From: JAKAGZ01 sp963748105
GTDB lineage: Bacteria; Bacteroidota; Ignavibacteria; Ignavibacteriales; Ignavibacteriaceae
Reading direction: 5' to 3'
NCBI GenBank assembly: GCA_963748105.1
Contig: CAVVHP010000004.1
Location: 124,001-188,000 of the forward strand
DNA length: 64,000 bases
Of this stretch, positions 18,686-27,502 are shown piece by piece (the first letter of the stretch is position 1; every line of letters starts with the position of its first letter). The notes under the pieces are model-generated. The model ran no database searches. It was given only the letters and a program-made list of their open reading frames with translations, and was not told where the DNA came from. The position numbers were made by a program, and so were the translations under genes.

Positions 18686-20179
18686 ATGAAAGAAGAAAAA
18701 AGAAAAACTTCAGGACAGGAATTTTTTTCATCCCGCTGGGCTCTCATAATTGCAACAATTGGTATTGCTGTTGGCACTGGAAATATCTGGCGTTTTTCAA
18801 GGATTGTTGCACAGAACGGCGGCGGTTCATTTCTGATACCCTGGGTAATTTTTCTTCTCATCTGGTCAGTACCCCTCATCATTGCAGAATTTGCTATAGG
18901 TAAATCTACAAGACTTGGACCCGTTGGAGCGCTGGCAAAAACTGCCGGCAAAAACTTTGCCTGGATGGGCGCTTTTGTTGTTTTTGTCTCCACCGCGATA
19001 ATGTTTTATTATTCAATTGTTACAGGCTGGTGTTTAAGATATTTTTTCTCAGCTGTATCGGGTAACCTGTTTAACACGAAAGATCAGCTAGCTTACTGGA
19101 ATGAATTTTCAACCGGGCTTCAGCCATTGATTTTTCATTTTATTTCGATATCTCTTGTTGCTTTTATAATCTACCGTGGAGTTACAAAAGGAATTGAAAA
19201 AGTAACCAAGTTTCTCGTTCCTTCGCTGCTTGGTATTCTTGTTATTCTGTTTGTACGTGCGGTTACTTTGCCGGGAGCGATTGACGGGATAAAATATTTT
19301 TTTACTCCTGACCTGAAAACAGTTCTGGATTATAAAGTCTGGCTGAACGCGTTAACACAAAATGCATGGGATACAGGCGCGGGCTGGGGACTTATCCTCA
19401 CGTACGCGATTTATATGAAAAAGAAGGAGGACATTTCCCTTAACGCCGCACTGATAGGATTTGGTAACAACACGGTTTCACTGCTTGCAGGAATTACAAT
19501 TTTCTCCACGGTTTTTGCTCTCAGTTCTGTTGATGCAATGCAGCAGATTTCACAATCAGGCCCGGCAAATACAGGACTCACTTTTATTTACCTGCCGCAG
19601 TTGTTTGCAAAGATATCGGGCAGCTATGCTGTAAATATTTTCTTTGCCTCGATATTTTTTATAGCATTGTTTTTCGCGGCTGTCACTTCACTTATGTCGA
19701 TGGTTGAACTTTCGACCCGGACATTAATTGATTTCGGATTGAAGCGAAGCAAAGCGATAATAATTGTAGCTGTTGCCGGATTTTTATTCGGAGTACCGTC
19801 GGCTTTAAACCTGGACTTTTTCGCAAACCAGGATTGGGTCTGGGGAGTAGGATTAATTTTAAGCGGTGCATTTATTTCATTCTCAATAATCCGCTACGGC
19901 GTGGATAAATTCAGAACTGAAATTATAAATGGCGCTGGCAGTGATGTAAAAATTGGTAAGTGGTTTAATTTTGTGATTGCAGTATTAATTCCACTGCAGG
20001 TTGTTGTATTAATTGCCTGGTGGCTTATTTCATCAGTCGGCTGGGACCCTGAATGGTGGAATCCCTTCCATTCGCTGAATACTGGTACAGTATTATTCCA
20101 GTGGGCTGTAGTGCTTGGCGCGTTTATTCTTTTGAATAAAGTAATGTATAAACAGATTTTTGAGAGGGATAAACAATGA
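18686..20179 (+). CDS. Neurotransmitter:sodium symporter family transporter (MetP-like)
   Basis: Sodium-coupled LeuT-fold amino-acid transporter with 497 residues and about 11-12 membrane segments. The N-terminal signature AVGTGNIWRFSRIVAQNGGG lies in TM1, at the conserved unwound substrate site. The gene is directly coupled (ATGA overlap) to a 40-residue single-helix protein like the MetS subunit of the MetPS methionine/alanine transporter. The substrate is therefore inferred to be a hydrophobic amino acid. The ATG at 18686 follows a weak purine-rich stretch. Confidence 0.9.
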   Translation: MKEEKRKTSGQEFFSSRWALIIATIGIAVGTGNIWRFSRIVAQNGGGSFLIPWVIFLLIWSVPLIIAEFAIGKSTRLGPVGALAKTAGKNFAWMGAFVVFVSTAIMFYYSIVTGWCLRYFFSAVSGNLFNTKDQLAYWNEFSTGLQPLIFHFISISLVAFIIYRGVTKGIEKVTKFLVPSLLGILVILFVRAVTLPGAIDGIKYFFTPDLKTVLDYKVWLNALTQNAWDTGAGWGLILTYAIYMKKKEDISLNAALIGFGNNTVSLLAGITIFSTVFALSSVDAMQQISQSGPANTGLTFIYLPQLFAKISGSYAVNIFFASIFFIALFFAAVTSLMSMVELSTRTLIDFGLKRSKAIIIVAVAGFLFGVPSALNLDFFANQDWVWGVGLILSGAFISFSIIRYGVDKFRTEIINGAGSDVKIGKWFNFVIAVLIPLQVVVLIAWWLISSVGWDPEWWNPFHSLNTGTVLFQWAVVLGAFILLNKVMYKQIFERDKQ

Positions 20180-20298
20180 ACATCTTTACAATATTAACTG
20201 CGGTAATTGTTCTGGGAATTGTATGGGGCGGATTAATATTCTTCCTTACCCGGGCAATGAAGTATGAAAAAATGAAATCAGAAAATGGCAAAAAGTAA
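20176..20298 (+). CDS. MetS-like small subunit of the NSS transporter
   Basis: A 40-residue reading frame starting at ATG 20176, overlapping the transporter stop as ATGA. It encodes one hydrophobic helix (TILTAVIVLGIVWGGLIFFL) and a short charged tail ending ENGKK. Small proteins of this kind follow NSS transporters in many bacteria. In Corynebacterium glutamicum MetS is needed for MetP function. Its end overlaps the start of holA. Confidence 0.75.
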   Translation: MNIFTILTAVIVLGIVWGGLIFFLTRAMKYEKMKSENGKK

Positions 20299-21299
20299 AA
20301 TTAAAATTGCCGGAATTTCAGAGGCAGTAAAAAATCTGAAAAAAGGAATTATTCTTCCTCTCTATTTTTTCTTCGGAGAGGATTCATTCAGCATTGATGA
20401 AGCTTTAAAAGAAGTTGAAAATACGGATTCTTCCCCGGGTCACTTCAGATTTTGACCGTGAAGTTTTTTATGGTGAGGAAAAATTGATTTCAGATGTGCT
20501 TGGTTTTGCTACGGCTTTCCCTTTCGGGTCTGAAAAAAAGCTATTAATATTTAAAGAATTTGAAAAAGTAAAAGATAAAAAAAATCTATTGTCTTATGCT
20601 GAATCTCCCGCTGATTTTACAGTTCTGGTAATCGTAAATAACGGCGGGATTAAAAATACTGATACAGTTCTGTATAAAGCTCTGGCAAAAAATAATTTTA
20701 TTTATGAAGCCAAAGAACTTAAAGGAAACAATCTTATAAACTGGGTTGTTGATTATTGTGAGATAAGAAAAAAAACGAATCAGTTTTGAGAATGCGTGAT
20801 GCTGGTTGATATAGTCGGTGAAAACCGGACAATGCTGGAGGCGCAGCTTGATAAAATTTTGACATATGTTGGGGAGAAGGAGGAAATCAGCCTTGATGAT
20901 GTGAAGTCATTATCGACCTCACTCAAGGAGTTTTCAATTTTTGATCTGCAGGATGCGATTTCAAAGAGAGACAAATCACGCTCATTAAAAATTGTCTACA
21001 ATATGTTGGAAAAGGGGCAGGAACCAACATTCATCATTCACATGCTCACAAGGTATTTTACCGGGCTGGCACGGATTAACGAGATAAGCGATAAAAATAT
21101 GAATGAATTTGCTGCGGCAAGAATTATTGGCACACACCCTTTTTACCTGAAGAATTACAGGTTTGCGAGGAGGGCTTTTACAGACAGAGACCTGCATCGT
21201 GCCTCTGAGGCTCTGCTAAAGGCAGACATCACAGTTAAAACCACTTCTTCGGACAATAAGTCAATTATTACTCTGCTGATATCTGAAATTCTGGTGTAA
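20285..21299 (+). CDS. holA: DNA polymerase III subunit delta (three frame breaks)
   Basis: Clamp-loader subunit that opens the sliding clamp. The start is ATG 20285 inside the preceding small gene (MAKSKIKIAGISEAVKNLKK, then YFFFGEDSFSIDEAL). The frame changes near 20420 into LPRVTSDFDREVFYGEEKL. It changes again at the run of eight A near 20769-20776, and once more near 20795, where one missing G restores RISFENAVMLVDIVGENR. The last part has the delta-type helical collar (LEAQLDKIL...ISLDDVKSL). The rejoined length is about 337, normal for delta. An essential gene broken three times argues for sequence errors. Confidence 0.85.
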
Positions 21300-21355
21300 C
21301 AGGTCTCAATAATTTTATTGATTTGCTTCAGATTTCGCCTATCTTTATAAATCAG

Positions 21356-21386
21356 ATTGCACACAATAATTAAGTGAATATTTTTG
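21356..21386 (+). promoter_or_regulatory. Candidate Bacteroidota-type promoter for the ECF sigma gene
   Basis: ATTG (21356-21359), 19 bp, TATTTTTG (21379-21386) fits the -33 TTTG / -7 TANNTTTG pattern with one mismatch. It would start transcription near 21393 and leave a leader of about 110 nt before the TTG at 21505. Confidence 0.4.
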
Positions 21387-21504
21387 TAGACACTCAAAAG
21401 CCCGATTTAAGGGGCAATAATCTAAACTTTCGAATTTTCAGGAAATTTGAGTAATTTAGTATCTGATTATGGAAACATTTTAACTAAAAAGAAGTACAAT
21501 ACAG

Positions 21505-22095
21505 TTGACAGATAAGAATTTTAATGAGCTGAGCGACGAGGAACTAATACTCGAGTTTCAGCGTAACAATACTGAAAGAGCGTTTGAGATTTTGGTGCAG
21601 CGGTATAAAAACCCGCTGACTAATTTTGTCTTCCGGTACCTCGGTGATTACGAATCGTGTGTTGATGTTGTTCAGGAAACGATGATAAAAGTTTACAGGT
21701 ACAAAGACACTTATCAGTCGATAGCAAAGTTTTCAACGTGGATTTATACAATTGCCGGGAACCTTGCGAAGACTGAATTGCAGAGAAGAAAAAGAAGGAC
21801 GATCTTATCGATTAACGCGTACGGTAAGGAAGAAGACGAAACCTACGAAATACCCGATGAGAATTATCGTCCCGATGATATGACTGACAGCGGTATAAAA
21901 GATGAAATTATTCAGAAAGCATTTTTGAAAGTTTCCGACGCATACCGGCAGGCGGTTGTTCTTAGAGACATACAGGAACTATCGTACGAAGAAATTGCTG
22001 ACATAATGGGAATAACTGTTGGTACCGTTAAGTCCCGTATAAACAGGGGCAGGGCGCAGTTGCAGAAATTGTTAAAGAGCATACATAACGAGTAA
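21505..22095 (+). CDS. RNA polymerase ECF sigma factor (sigma-24 family)
   Basis: A 196-residue ECF sigma factor. Region 2 spans about 26-92 (FEILVQRYKNPLTNFVFRYLG, CVDVVQETMIKVYR, KFSTWIYTIAGNLA). Region 4 spans about 135-190 (AYRQAVVLRDIQELSYEEIA, GITVGTVKSRINRGR). The start is TTG at 21505. The next gene encodes a single-pass membrane protein and is probably its partner or anti-sigma factor. Confidence 0.93.
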   Translation: MTDKNFNELSDEELILEFQRNNTERAFEILVQRYKNPLTNFVFRYLGDYESCVDVVQETMIKVYRYKDTYQSIAKFSTWIYTIAGNLAKTELQRRKRRTILSINAYGKEEDETYEIPDENYRPDDMTDSGIKDEIIQKAFLKVSDAYRQAVVLRDIQELSYEEIADIMGITVGTVKSRINRGRAQLQKLLKSIHNE

Positions 22096-22104
22096 GGTAA
22101 AATT

Positions 22105-22759
22105 ATGAACATTATTGAAGATGATCACGAACACGATGATGTGATTCAAAACTCTTAAGGGGCTTACAGAAAGTTTCCGCTCCCGCAAATTTTGAAGCGG
22201 ACCTGATGAGAAGAATTAACACAGAAAAATATGATGAGAAAAAATCTTTCTGGTGGAGATTTCTTCTTCCTTCAAGGCTCATTCCTTCTGCAGCGCTTGT
22301 GCTTAGTGCGATAGTTGTGCTTTTTGTAATTAATACTAATTCCGGAGCGGAAGAAAACCCTTTACTTATTCCCCCGAAAGTTCGTGAAGATGTTGTTGCG
22401 AGCAGCAATGTTCAGAAGGATCTGGAAAAGAGCATACAGCCAAAAGTTAAAAAAGAAGAAGTCGCAAAACCACGCACAGAAAAGAAAGTAACCCCCCAAA
22501 TTAATAATGATGTTCCTGCCCTGGCAAATAATGACGTTATGCCTGCAGGATTCAGGAATATCAAATCTTGGTATTACAATTACAGGCAATAATCCCGGGT
22601 ACAAACTACGGCAATCCTTCAATCGTTTCTTTCGGCAACCGCCCGATAAACAAAAGAGGCTTAAATTACATGCAGAGAAATCTTACTCCGCAGGAAAAGG
22701 CCCAGCTGCAACTCTTAAAAAAGAGATGGCTTGAAATGATGAAGGAGTTAAATAAATAA
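22105..22759 (+). CDS. Probable membrane partner / anti-sigma-like protein (three frame breaks)
   Basis: Starts at ATG 22105 (MNIIEDDHEHDD), 9 bp after the sigma gene. Adding one A to the run at 22148-22151 joins it to KLLRGLQKVSAPANFEADLM. One membrane helix follows (IPSAALVLSAIVVLFVI), then a Lys/Glu-rich periplasmic linker. Two further breaks near 22556 and 22603 must be corrected to reach the end (ITITGNNPGTNYGNPSIV, ... EMMKELNK). The rejoined protein is about 215 residues. The LKKVSAPANFEADLMRRI-type segment and position suggest control of the ECF factor. No zinc-binding HxxxCxxC is seen. Confidence 0.55.
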
Positions 22760-22765
22760 ATTTTA

Positions 22766-22831
22766 GTAGGGGCGCACCCCGTTAAGTGGAGGGTATTTAC
22801 TCTCCTATGCGAGGGCAGGATGCGTCTCTAC
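22766..22831. repeat. REP-like composite element, 3' side of the RAYT gene
   Basis: A 66-bp unit running from GTAGGGGCGC to GCGTCTCTAC, with imperfect ends matching the 23411-23478 element and an inner GGAG/CTCC hairpin. It lies 21 bp beyond the stop of the minus-strand transposase gene. Confidence 0.6.
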
Positions 22832-22851
22832 AACGATATATTTTCCCCCAA

Positions 22852-23361
22852 TCAAACATACTCGTTATCCTCTCCGATACTCCATTTAAAAGGGTTCTCA
22901 TCAATATATTTTCGAATACGGTAAAGATCCTTTTCATTTCGGATTATATGATCGTAAAAACGCGGTTGCCATTGAAAAGATTTATGCCCGGATTTGCGGA
23001 GAGATTTTGTTACAGCCGATTTAAAACTTCCTACAACATTTCCGAGTGTTGGGGTATGCATTCGTAGAGACGGGGCATGCCCCGTCTCTACAATATCAAA
23101 AATAATAATTCCGTGGATATGATTTGGCATTATTACGTAATAATCCGTTTCTACGGTTTTGAAATGTTGGGGGATTTCTTCGAAACTTTTTTTTGCAATC
23201 TCTCCACATTTATTCAATACCATCTTTTCCCTTTTAACTTCTCCAAACCACTCCCTCATTCCTTTCGTACAAATGTTAACGTAATACCACCACGGTGTGG
23301 AGTAATCCCACGTTTCAAGACGTGCCGATTCAATCCGGTATTTATTTTTGAAGGTCCCCAT
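22852..23361 (-). mobile_element. REP-associated tyrosine transposase (RAYT, Y1_Tnp family)
   Basis: A 169-residue HUH single-strand transposase. The HxH motif is VIMPNHIHGIIIF, and the C-terminal tyrosine region reads RFYDHIIRNEKDLYRIRKY then IDENPFKW. RAYTs are single-copy domesticated relatives of IS200 that act on REP hairpins. Here REP-like elements lie on both sides, and a 28-bp perfect palindrome lies inside the gene, coding for ETGHAPSL between the HxH and the tyrosine regions. The gene is on the minus strand, against its neighbours, and is intact. Confidence 0.9.
23064..23091. repeat. 28-bp perfect palindrome inside the RAYT coding sequence
   Basis: GTAGAGACGGGGCA followed by its exact reverse complement. 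It shares the GTAGAGAC...GTCTCTAC ends with the flanking elements and is translated in frame as part of the transposase. Confidence 0.9.
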
Positions 23362-23410
23362 TTGAAAAAGAATAAGAAATCCATCAAATTAATGCAATAA
23401 ATAATTTGTC

Positions 23411-23478
23411 GTAGAGACGCTTCGGTGAAGCGTCTCCGGGGAATATGTCTTTGAGACGCATCATCGATGCGTCTCTAC
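23411..23478. repeat. REP-like composite element, 5' side of the RAYT gene
   Basis: A 68-bp unit with two 10-bp hairpins: GAGACGCTTC/GAAGCGTCTC (23414-23436, loop GGT) and GAGACGCATC/GATGCGTCTC (23453-23475, loop ATC). It starts GTAGAGACGC and ends GCGTCTCTAC, the layout of a bacterial interspersed mosaic element. It lies about 50 bp upstream of the transposase start. Confidence 0.85.
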
Positions 23479-23548
23479 ACAAATCCATTTTTTATAACCC
23501 CTCATTTTCATACTTTTAAACACACAAATAAACCAAAGGCACCCGGAA

Positions 23549-24233
23549 TGGATATGTACGGGCAAAAGGATAAAAGCATCCCGCAGAAAACGGTAATGAA
23601 ACTGTTTGAATTTATCATTCTCGCGGTAAGTTTCCGGATACTCTTCGGGAACGGTTACGCAGAAATTACCGGTAACCGGGGCGCGCCGGGTTATTTTCAC
23701 GCCGCGCGCTGCTTTTTGTTTTTAACTGCATCGTCTTTATAAGAATGACGTTCACGATGTTTTACCTTATAAAGCGGAAAATTCCCTGGGAGGAGGCATT
23801 CAGCATACCGTTTGCTTTCGCGCTTTACTATATCGGTTTTGCGATGCTCGGTTATACCTGCAGAACGGAGCTGGGTTTTATTGATGATATCGCCATCGCG
23901 CTGTTCTTGTCAGGTTCTTATTTAAACACCGGCTCCGAGCTGGCGCGCGACAAATGGAAAAAAGACCCCGCCAACAAAGGAAAGCTTTACACAATAGGTT
24001 TGTTCCGCTACTCTATGCACATAAATTATTTCGGTGATCTTCTGTGGGTAATTGCGTACGCAATTGTTACGCGGAACATTTACTCGGTGTTTATTCCCGT
24101 GTTTTTGTTCTCATTCTTCGCGTTTTACAATATCCCGAAACTCGATAAATACCTCGCCGGCAGGTACGGAAAGCAGTTTGAGGAATATTCGAAGAGAACG
24201 AAAAAGTTTATTCCGTTTATTTTTAACCCGTGA
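23549..24233 (+). CDS. DUF1295 / isoprenylcysteine methyltransferase-like membrane protein (one frame break)
   Basis: Multi-pass membrane protein of about 228 residues once two frames are joined. The first frame runs from ATG 23549 to about 23690 (MDMYGQKDKSIPQ...). The second carries FVFNCIVFIRMTFTMFYLI and then RYSMHINYFGDLLWV near the C-terminus, typical of the DUF1295/steroid-reductase/ICMT-like fold. Members reduce or methylate lipid substrates, and the substrate here is unknown. The stop codon TGA at 24231-24233 lies inside a short repeat, so the last residues (NP) come from repeat sequence. Confidence 0.65.
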
Positions 24234-24344
24234 GATAGAGTTAAGCCATAGTTCAGAATTTTATATTACTTTATCTCAGGGGTTTAACCCGTGAGATAAA
24301 ACGATGAATTATTTCGAAGTTTAAAACAAATTTATCTCACGGGG
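24223..24344. repeat. Cluster of short inverted/direct repeats (ATAAATCTCACGGG type)
   Basis: TTAACCCGTGAGATA occurs at 24223-24237 and 24084+200 (24284-24298). Together with TTTATCTCA at 24270-24278 the second copy forms a hairpin of 9 bp plus GGG/CCC. A third half-site TTTATCTCACGGGG lies at 24331-24344. The first copy includes the stop codon of the upstream gene. The cluster separates that gene from the HNH/helicase cassette. The rest of the gap to 24489 shows nothing else clear. Confidence 0.7.
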
Positions 24345-24489
24345 CACACCTCACCCGCATTTTGTAAAAGGTAACCAAATCTCATTATTTTGTGGCGGTT
24401 TGGGTTTACATTTCTTAAGTTTACTACCATTGGGAAGTGAAACGAATTAATTTTTCCAATCTCTTAATTTTGCAATCAAATAAATTTGT

Positions 24490-25401
24490 ATGAAATTCTT
24501 CGTTGGAGTTACGGATTATAAATGGTTTAAATATTTAGAAAGCGTTTCTCCAGACGAAGTTAATTTTTGGCGTCCAGGGGGAATGGGGTTTGGAGCAATT
24601 GAAATAGGCGCGCCATTTCTTTTTAAACTTCATAGTCCCATAAACAAAGTTGTGGGTGGTGGTTTTTTTGTGAAATCAGAAAAGTTGCCATTGTCACTAG
24701 CTTGGGATGCCTTTGCAGAAAAAAATGGCGCGCATAATTATCATGATTTGAAAAATTTAATAAACTCACTTCGCAAAACACCAGAATTTGACCCACAAAT
24801 TGGGTGTATAATTTTAAACCAACCATTTTTTCTGCCGAAAGAACAATGGATTGATATACCAGCAGATTGGAGTAAAAACATTGTAGTTGGAAAAACATAT
24901 GATTCAAATAATGGACTCGGCAAATATTTATGGGAAAAAGTTCAATTAAATTTAGAGGGATTGATAGTCAAAAATGAGCAAATTAGTGAACCCGTGGTTA
25001 TGTATGGGAAAGAATATTTGACTAAGGGAAGACTTGGGCAAGGGGCTTTTAGAGTTTTAGTGACTGGTGCTTATGATAGAAAATGCGCAATAACGGGTGA
25101 AAAGGCTTTGCCTGTATTGGAGGCTGCACATATAAAATCCTTTAAAGAAAAAGGACCTAATAGAATAAATAATGGTCTTCTTCTACGCTCTGATTTTCAC
25201 AAGCTCTTTGACAGAGGGTATATAACCATTACAAAAGATTATAAGGTGGAAGTAAGTAGAAAAATAAAAGAGGAGTTTAATAATGGTAAACACTATTATG
25301 CATTTCATGGGAATGAATTAGCTGTTATACCTAGAGCTATTGAAGAAAAACCAGACTTAGATTTTATACGATGGCATAATGAAAATGTTTTTAGAACTTA
25401 A
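24490..25401 (+). CDS. HNH endonuclease, predicted restriction-type
   Basis: A 303-residue two-part protein. Residues 1-155 form an N-terminal domain containing GAPFLFKLHSPINKVVGGGF and a GKTYD segment, resembling the predicted restriction endonuclease family COG3440 with a PUA/EVE-like reader. The C-terminal HNH nuclease spans about 185-260: CAITGEKALPVLEAAHIKSF, then NNGLLLRSDFHKLFDRGYI, with the catalytic His near 213 and the Asn/His further on. No Shine-Dalgarno is visible, and a TAATTTTG -7-like box lies at 24465-24472. It is 19 bp ahead of a nuclease-helicase gene, its likely partner. Family assignment is from memory of motifs. Confidence 0.8.
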   Translation: MKFFVGVTDYKWFKYLESVSPDEVNFWRPGGMGFGAIEIGAPFLFKLHSPINKVVGGGFFVKSEKLPLSLAWDAFAEKNGAHNYHDLKNLINSLRKTPEFDPQIGCIILNQPFFLPKEQWIDIPADWSKNIVVGKTYDSNNGLGKYLWEKVQLNLEGLIVKNEQISEPVVMYGKEYLTKGRLGQGAFRVLVTGAYDRKCAITGEKALPVLEAAHIKSFKEKGPNRINNGLLLRSDFHKLFDRGYITITKDYKVEVSRKIKEEFNNGKHYYAFHGNELAVIPRAIEEKPDLDFIRWHNENVFRT

Positions 25402-25420
25402 TTATTTGCAAAGCTAATTC

Positions 25421-27397
25421 ATGATTCGTTCGTTTTACCAAAATACTATAGGTAAATTTCTTAATTCATCCGATGATGAAATTTTAGGAATACTTGCCAG
25501 AAATAACGCCTTTTCTTTAGAACAATCTCAGCGAGATGCTTGGTTAAGTGAAATAATAATACTTAAAAAGGTTTTATCACAATTTAATGGCCATATTTAT
25601 CTTGAATATTCAATCCCAAGAATGGGACAGCGAGTTGATGCTATCCTATTGATAAATACAACTGTTTTTGTTCTTGAGTTTAAAATTGGAGAAAGTGTTT
25701 ATACATCAAATGCGATTGATCAAGTTACAGATTATGCTTTAGATCTAAAAAATTTTCACGAATCAAGCCATGATAAGTATATAGCACCTGTTTTAATAGC
25801 TACAGAAGCTAAATTTTTAATGCCAACCGTTTCTCAAACACTCCAAAGTGACAAATTATTATTTCCAATAAAAAGTAACACTGAAAACCTAATAGAAGTA
25901 ATTAAGGCTGTTTTAATGTTTTGTGATGGTGACTTGATTGACAATAATAAATGGGAAAAAGGGCGTTATCGTCCCACTCCAACTATTATAGAAGCGGCAA
26001 TGTTTCTATATAATAATCACTCTGTTGAGGATATTTCCCGATCAGATGCAGAGGCAATTAATTTAAGTCAAACATCTAATGAAATTTCTAAAATCATTCA
26101 ACATTCAAGGGAAAACTCCAGAAAATCAATTTGTTTTATAACTGGAGTACCTGGTGCTGGCAAGACTCTAGTTGGTCTTCATGTTGCCACAAAACATTTT
26201 GAAAAGCAATCTAAATTGTATAGTGTCTTCCTTTCAGGCAATGGACCTTTAGTAGCAGTTCTGCGTGAAGCGTTGGCCCGTGATAAAGTAAAAAGAGAAA
26301 AAAACAATGGTAACAAAATAAAAAAGAGTCGTGCATTAAGTGAGGTTAAAGCATTTATTCAAAACGTACATAATTTCCGTGATGAATGTCTTGTAGATCT
26401 AAATTCTCCCCCGGTCGAACATGTAGCTTTATTTGATGAGGCTCAACGAGCTTGGAATTTAGAACAAACTTCTAACTTTATGAGTAGGAAAAAAGGGATA
26501 TTAAATTTTAAAATATCAGAACCTGATTTTCTTATTTCTTGTTTGAATAGACATCCAGATTGGGCTGTTGTAGTATGTTTAGTCGGGGGCGGTCAAGAAA
26601 TTAACACAGGAGAAGGCGGAATAAGTGAATGGATCAATTCTCTAGAAACTAAATATAAAGATTGGGATGTTTATATTTCACCAAGACTTAGTGATAGTGA
26701 ATACAATGCTGAAACTGTCTTGAAAAAATTAAGTGTGCGCAAAAATGTATTCCATAATGAATTGTTACATCTTGCTGTTTCAATGCGTTCTTTTCGTGCT
26801 GAAAATGTTTCACTTCTTATTAAACAGATACTCGATCTAAATATGGACGCTTCTAAAAAAACTCTAGATAGTATCCAACCAAAATATCCAATTGTTATTA
26901 CGCGTGATATTGGGAAAGCTAAAAAATGGCTAAAACAGCAAGCTCGTGGTTCGGAAAGATACGGTATTGTTGTTTCCTCTCAGGCGGAACGACTAAAACC
27001 AGAATGTATTTTCGTAAAAGCACCAGTGAATCCGATACATTGGTTTCTTAATGATAAAGATGATACACGTTCTTCTTATTTTCTTGAAGATGTAGCTACT
27101 GAATTTCATATTCAGGGCTTGGAACTTGATTGGGCTTGTGTTACTTGGGATGCCGATTTCCGATTCACTAAAAATGGTTGGCAACATTGGTCATTTCGAG
27201 GAAAGCGCTGGCAAAAAATTAATAAACTAGAAAGACAAAAGTATCTAAAAAATGCATATAGGGTTTTATTGACCCGTGCTCGCCAAGGTATGGTGATTGT
27301 TGTACCTAATGGTAACGAAGATGATCTAACGAGAAAACCTGAATTTTATAATCCCACTTATAAATATTTAAAAGATATAGGATTTACAGAAATCTAA
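25421..27397 (+). CDS. Nuclease-helicase fusion protein (DUF2075 family)
   Basis: A 658-residue protein. The N-terminal PD-(D/E)XK-like nuclease is suggested by RVDAILL (Asp near 72) and VFVLEFKIG (Glu and Lys near 86-88). A superfamily 1-like ATPase of the DUF2075/Schlafen type follows, with Walker A GVPGAGKT at about 241-248 and LSGNGPLVAVLREALARD. Walker B is VALFDEAQRAW near 334. Late motifs are FHIQGLELDWACVTW and YRVLLTRARQGM, as in UvrD-like helicases. It lies 19 bp after the HNH gene in an AT-rich two-gene block between repeats. This points to DNA defence, but the exact system is unknown to me. Confidence 0.8.
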   Translation: MIRSFYQNTIGKFLNSSDDEILGILARNNAFSLEQSQRDAWLSEIIILKKVLSQFNGHIYLEYSIPRMGQRVDAILLINTTVFVLEFKIGESVYTSNAIDQVTDYALDLKNFHESSHDKYIAPVLIATEAKFLMPTVSQTLQSDKLLFPIKSNTENLIEVIKAVLMFCDGDLIDNNKWEKGRYRPTPTIIEAAMFLYNNHSVEDISRSDAEAINLSQTSNEISKIIQHSRENSRKSICFITGVPGAGKTLVGLHVATKHFEKQSKLYSVFLSGNGPLVAVLREALARDKVKREKNNGNKIKKSRALSEVKAFIQNVHNFRDECLVDLNSPPVEHVALFDEAQRAWNLEQTSNFMSRKKGILNFKISEPDFLISCLNRHPDWAVVVCLVGGGQEINTGEGGISEWINSLETKYKDWDVYISPRLSDSEYNAETVLKKLSVRKNVFHNELLHLAVSMRSFRAENVSLLIKQILDLNMDASKKTLDSIQPKYPIVITRDIGKAKKWLKQQARGSERYGIVVSSQAERLKPECIFVKAPVNPIHWFLNDKDDTRSSYFLEDVATEFHIQGLELDWACVTWDADFRFTKNGWQHWSFRGKRWQKINKLERQKYLKNAYRVLLTRARQGMVIVVPNGNEDDLTRKPEFYNPTYKYLKDIGFTEI

Positions 27398-27502
27398 ACT
27401 TCCGCCAATATTCCTATCGTAAATCCAAAGCCCACAATTTTTCTTATTTCCTTTTTAACTCTATCTCTATATATTAATCCCACACATCACGGAGGTAGCC
27501 AG

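Noticed and set aside
23461..23700. Minus-strand 79-codon frame
   Set aside because: It is opposite the methyltransferase-like gene and a repeat, and resembles no family.
22760..24350. CRISPR array
   Set aside because: The repeats are palindromic, differ in length and are not evenly spaced by unique spacers; no cas genes are present.
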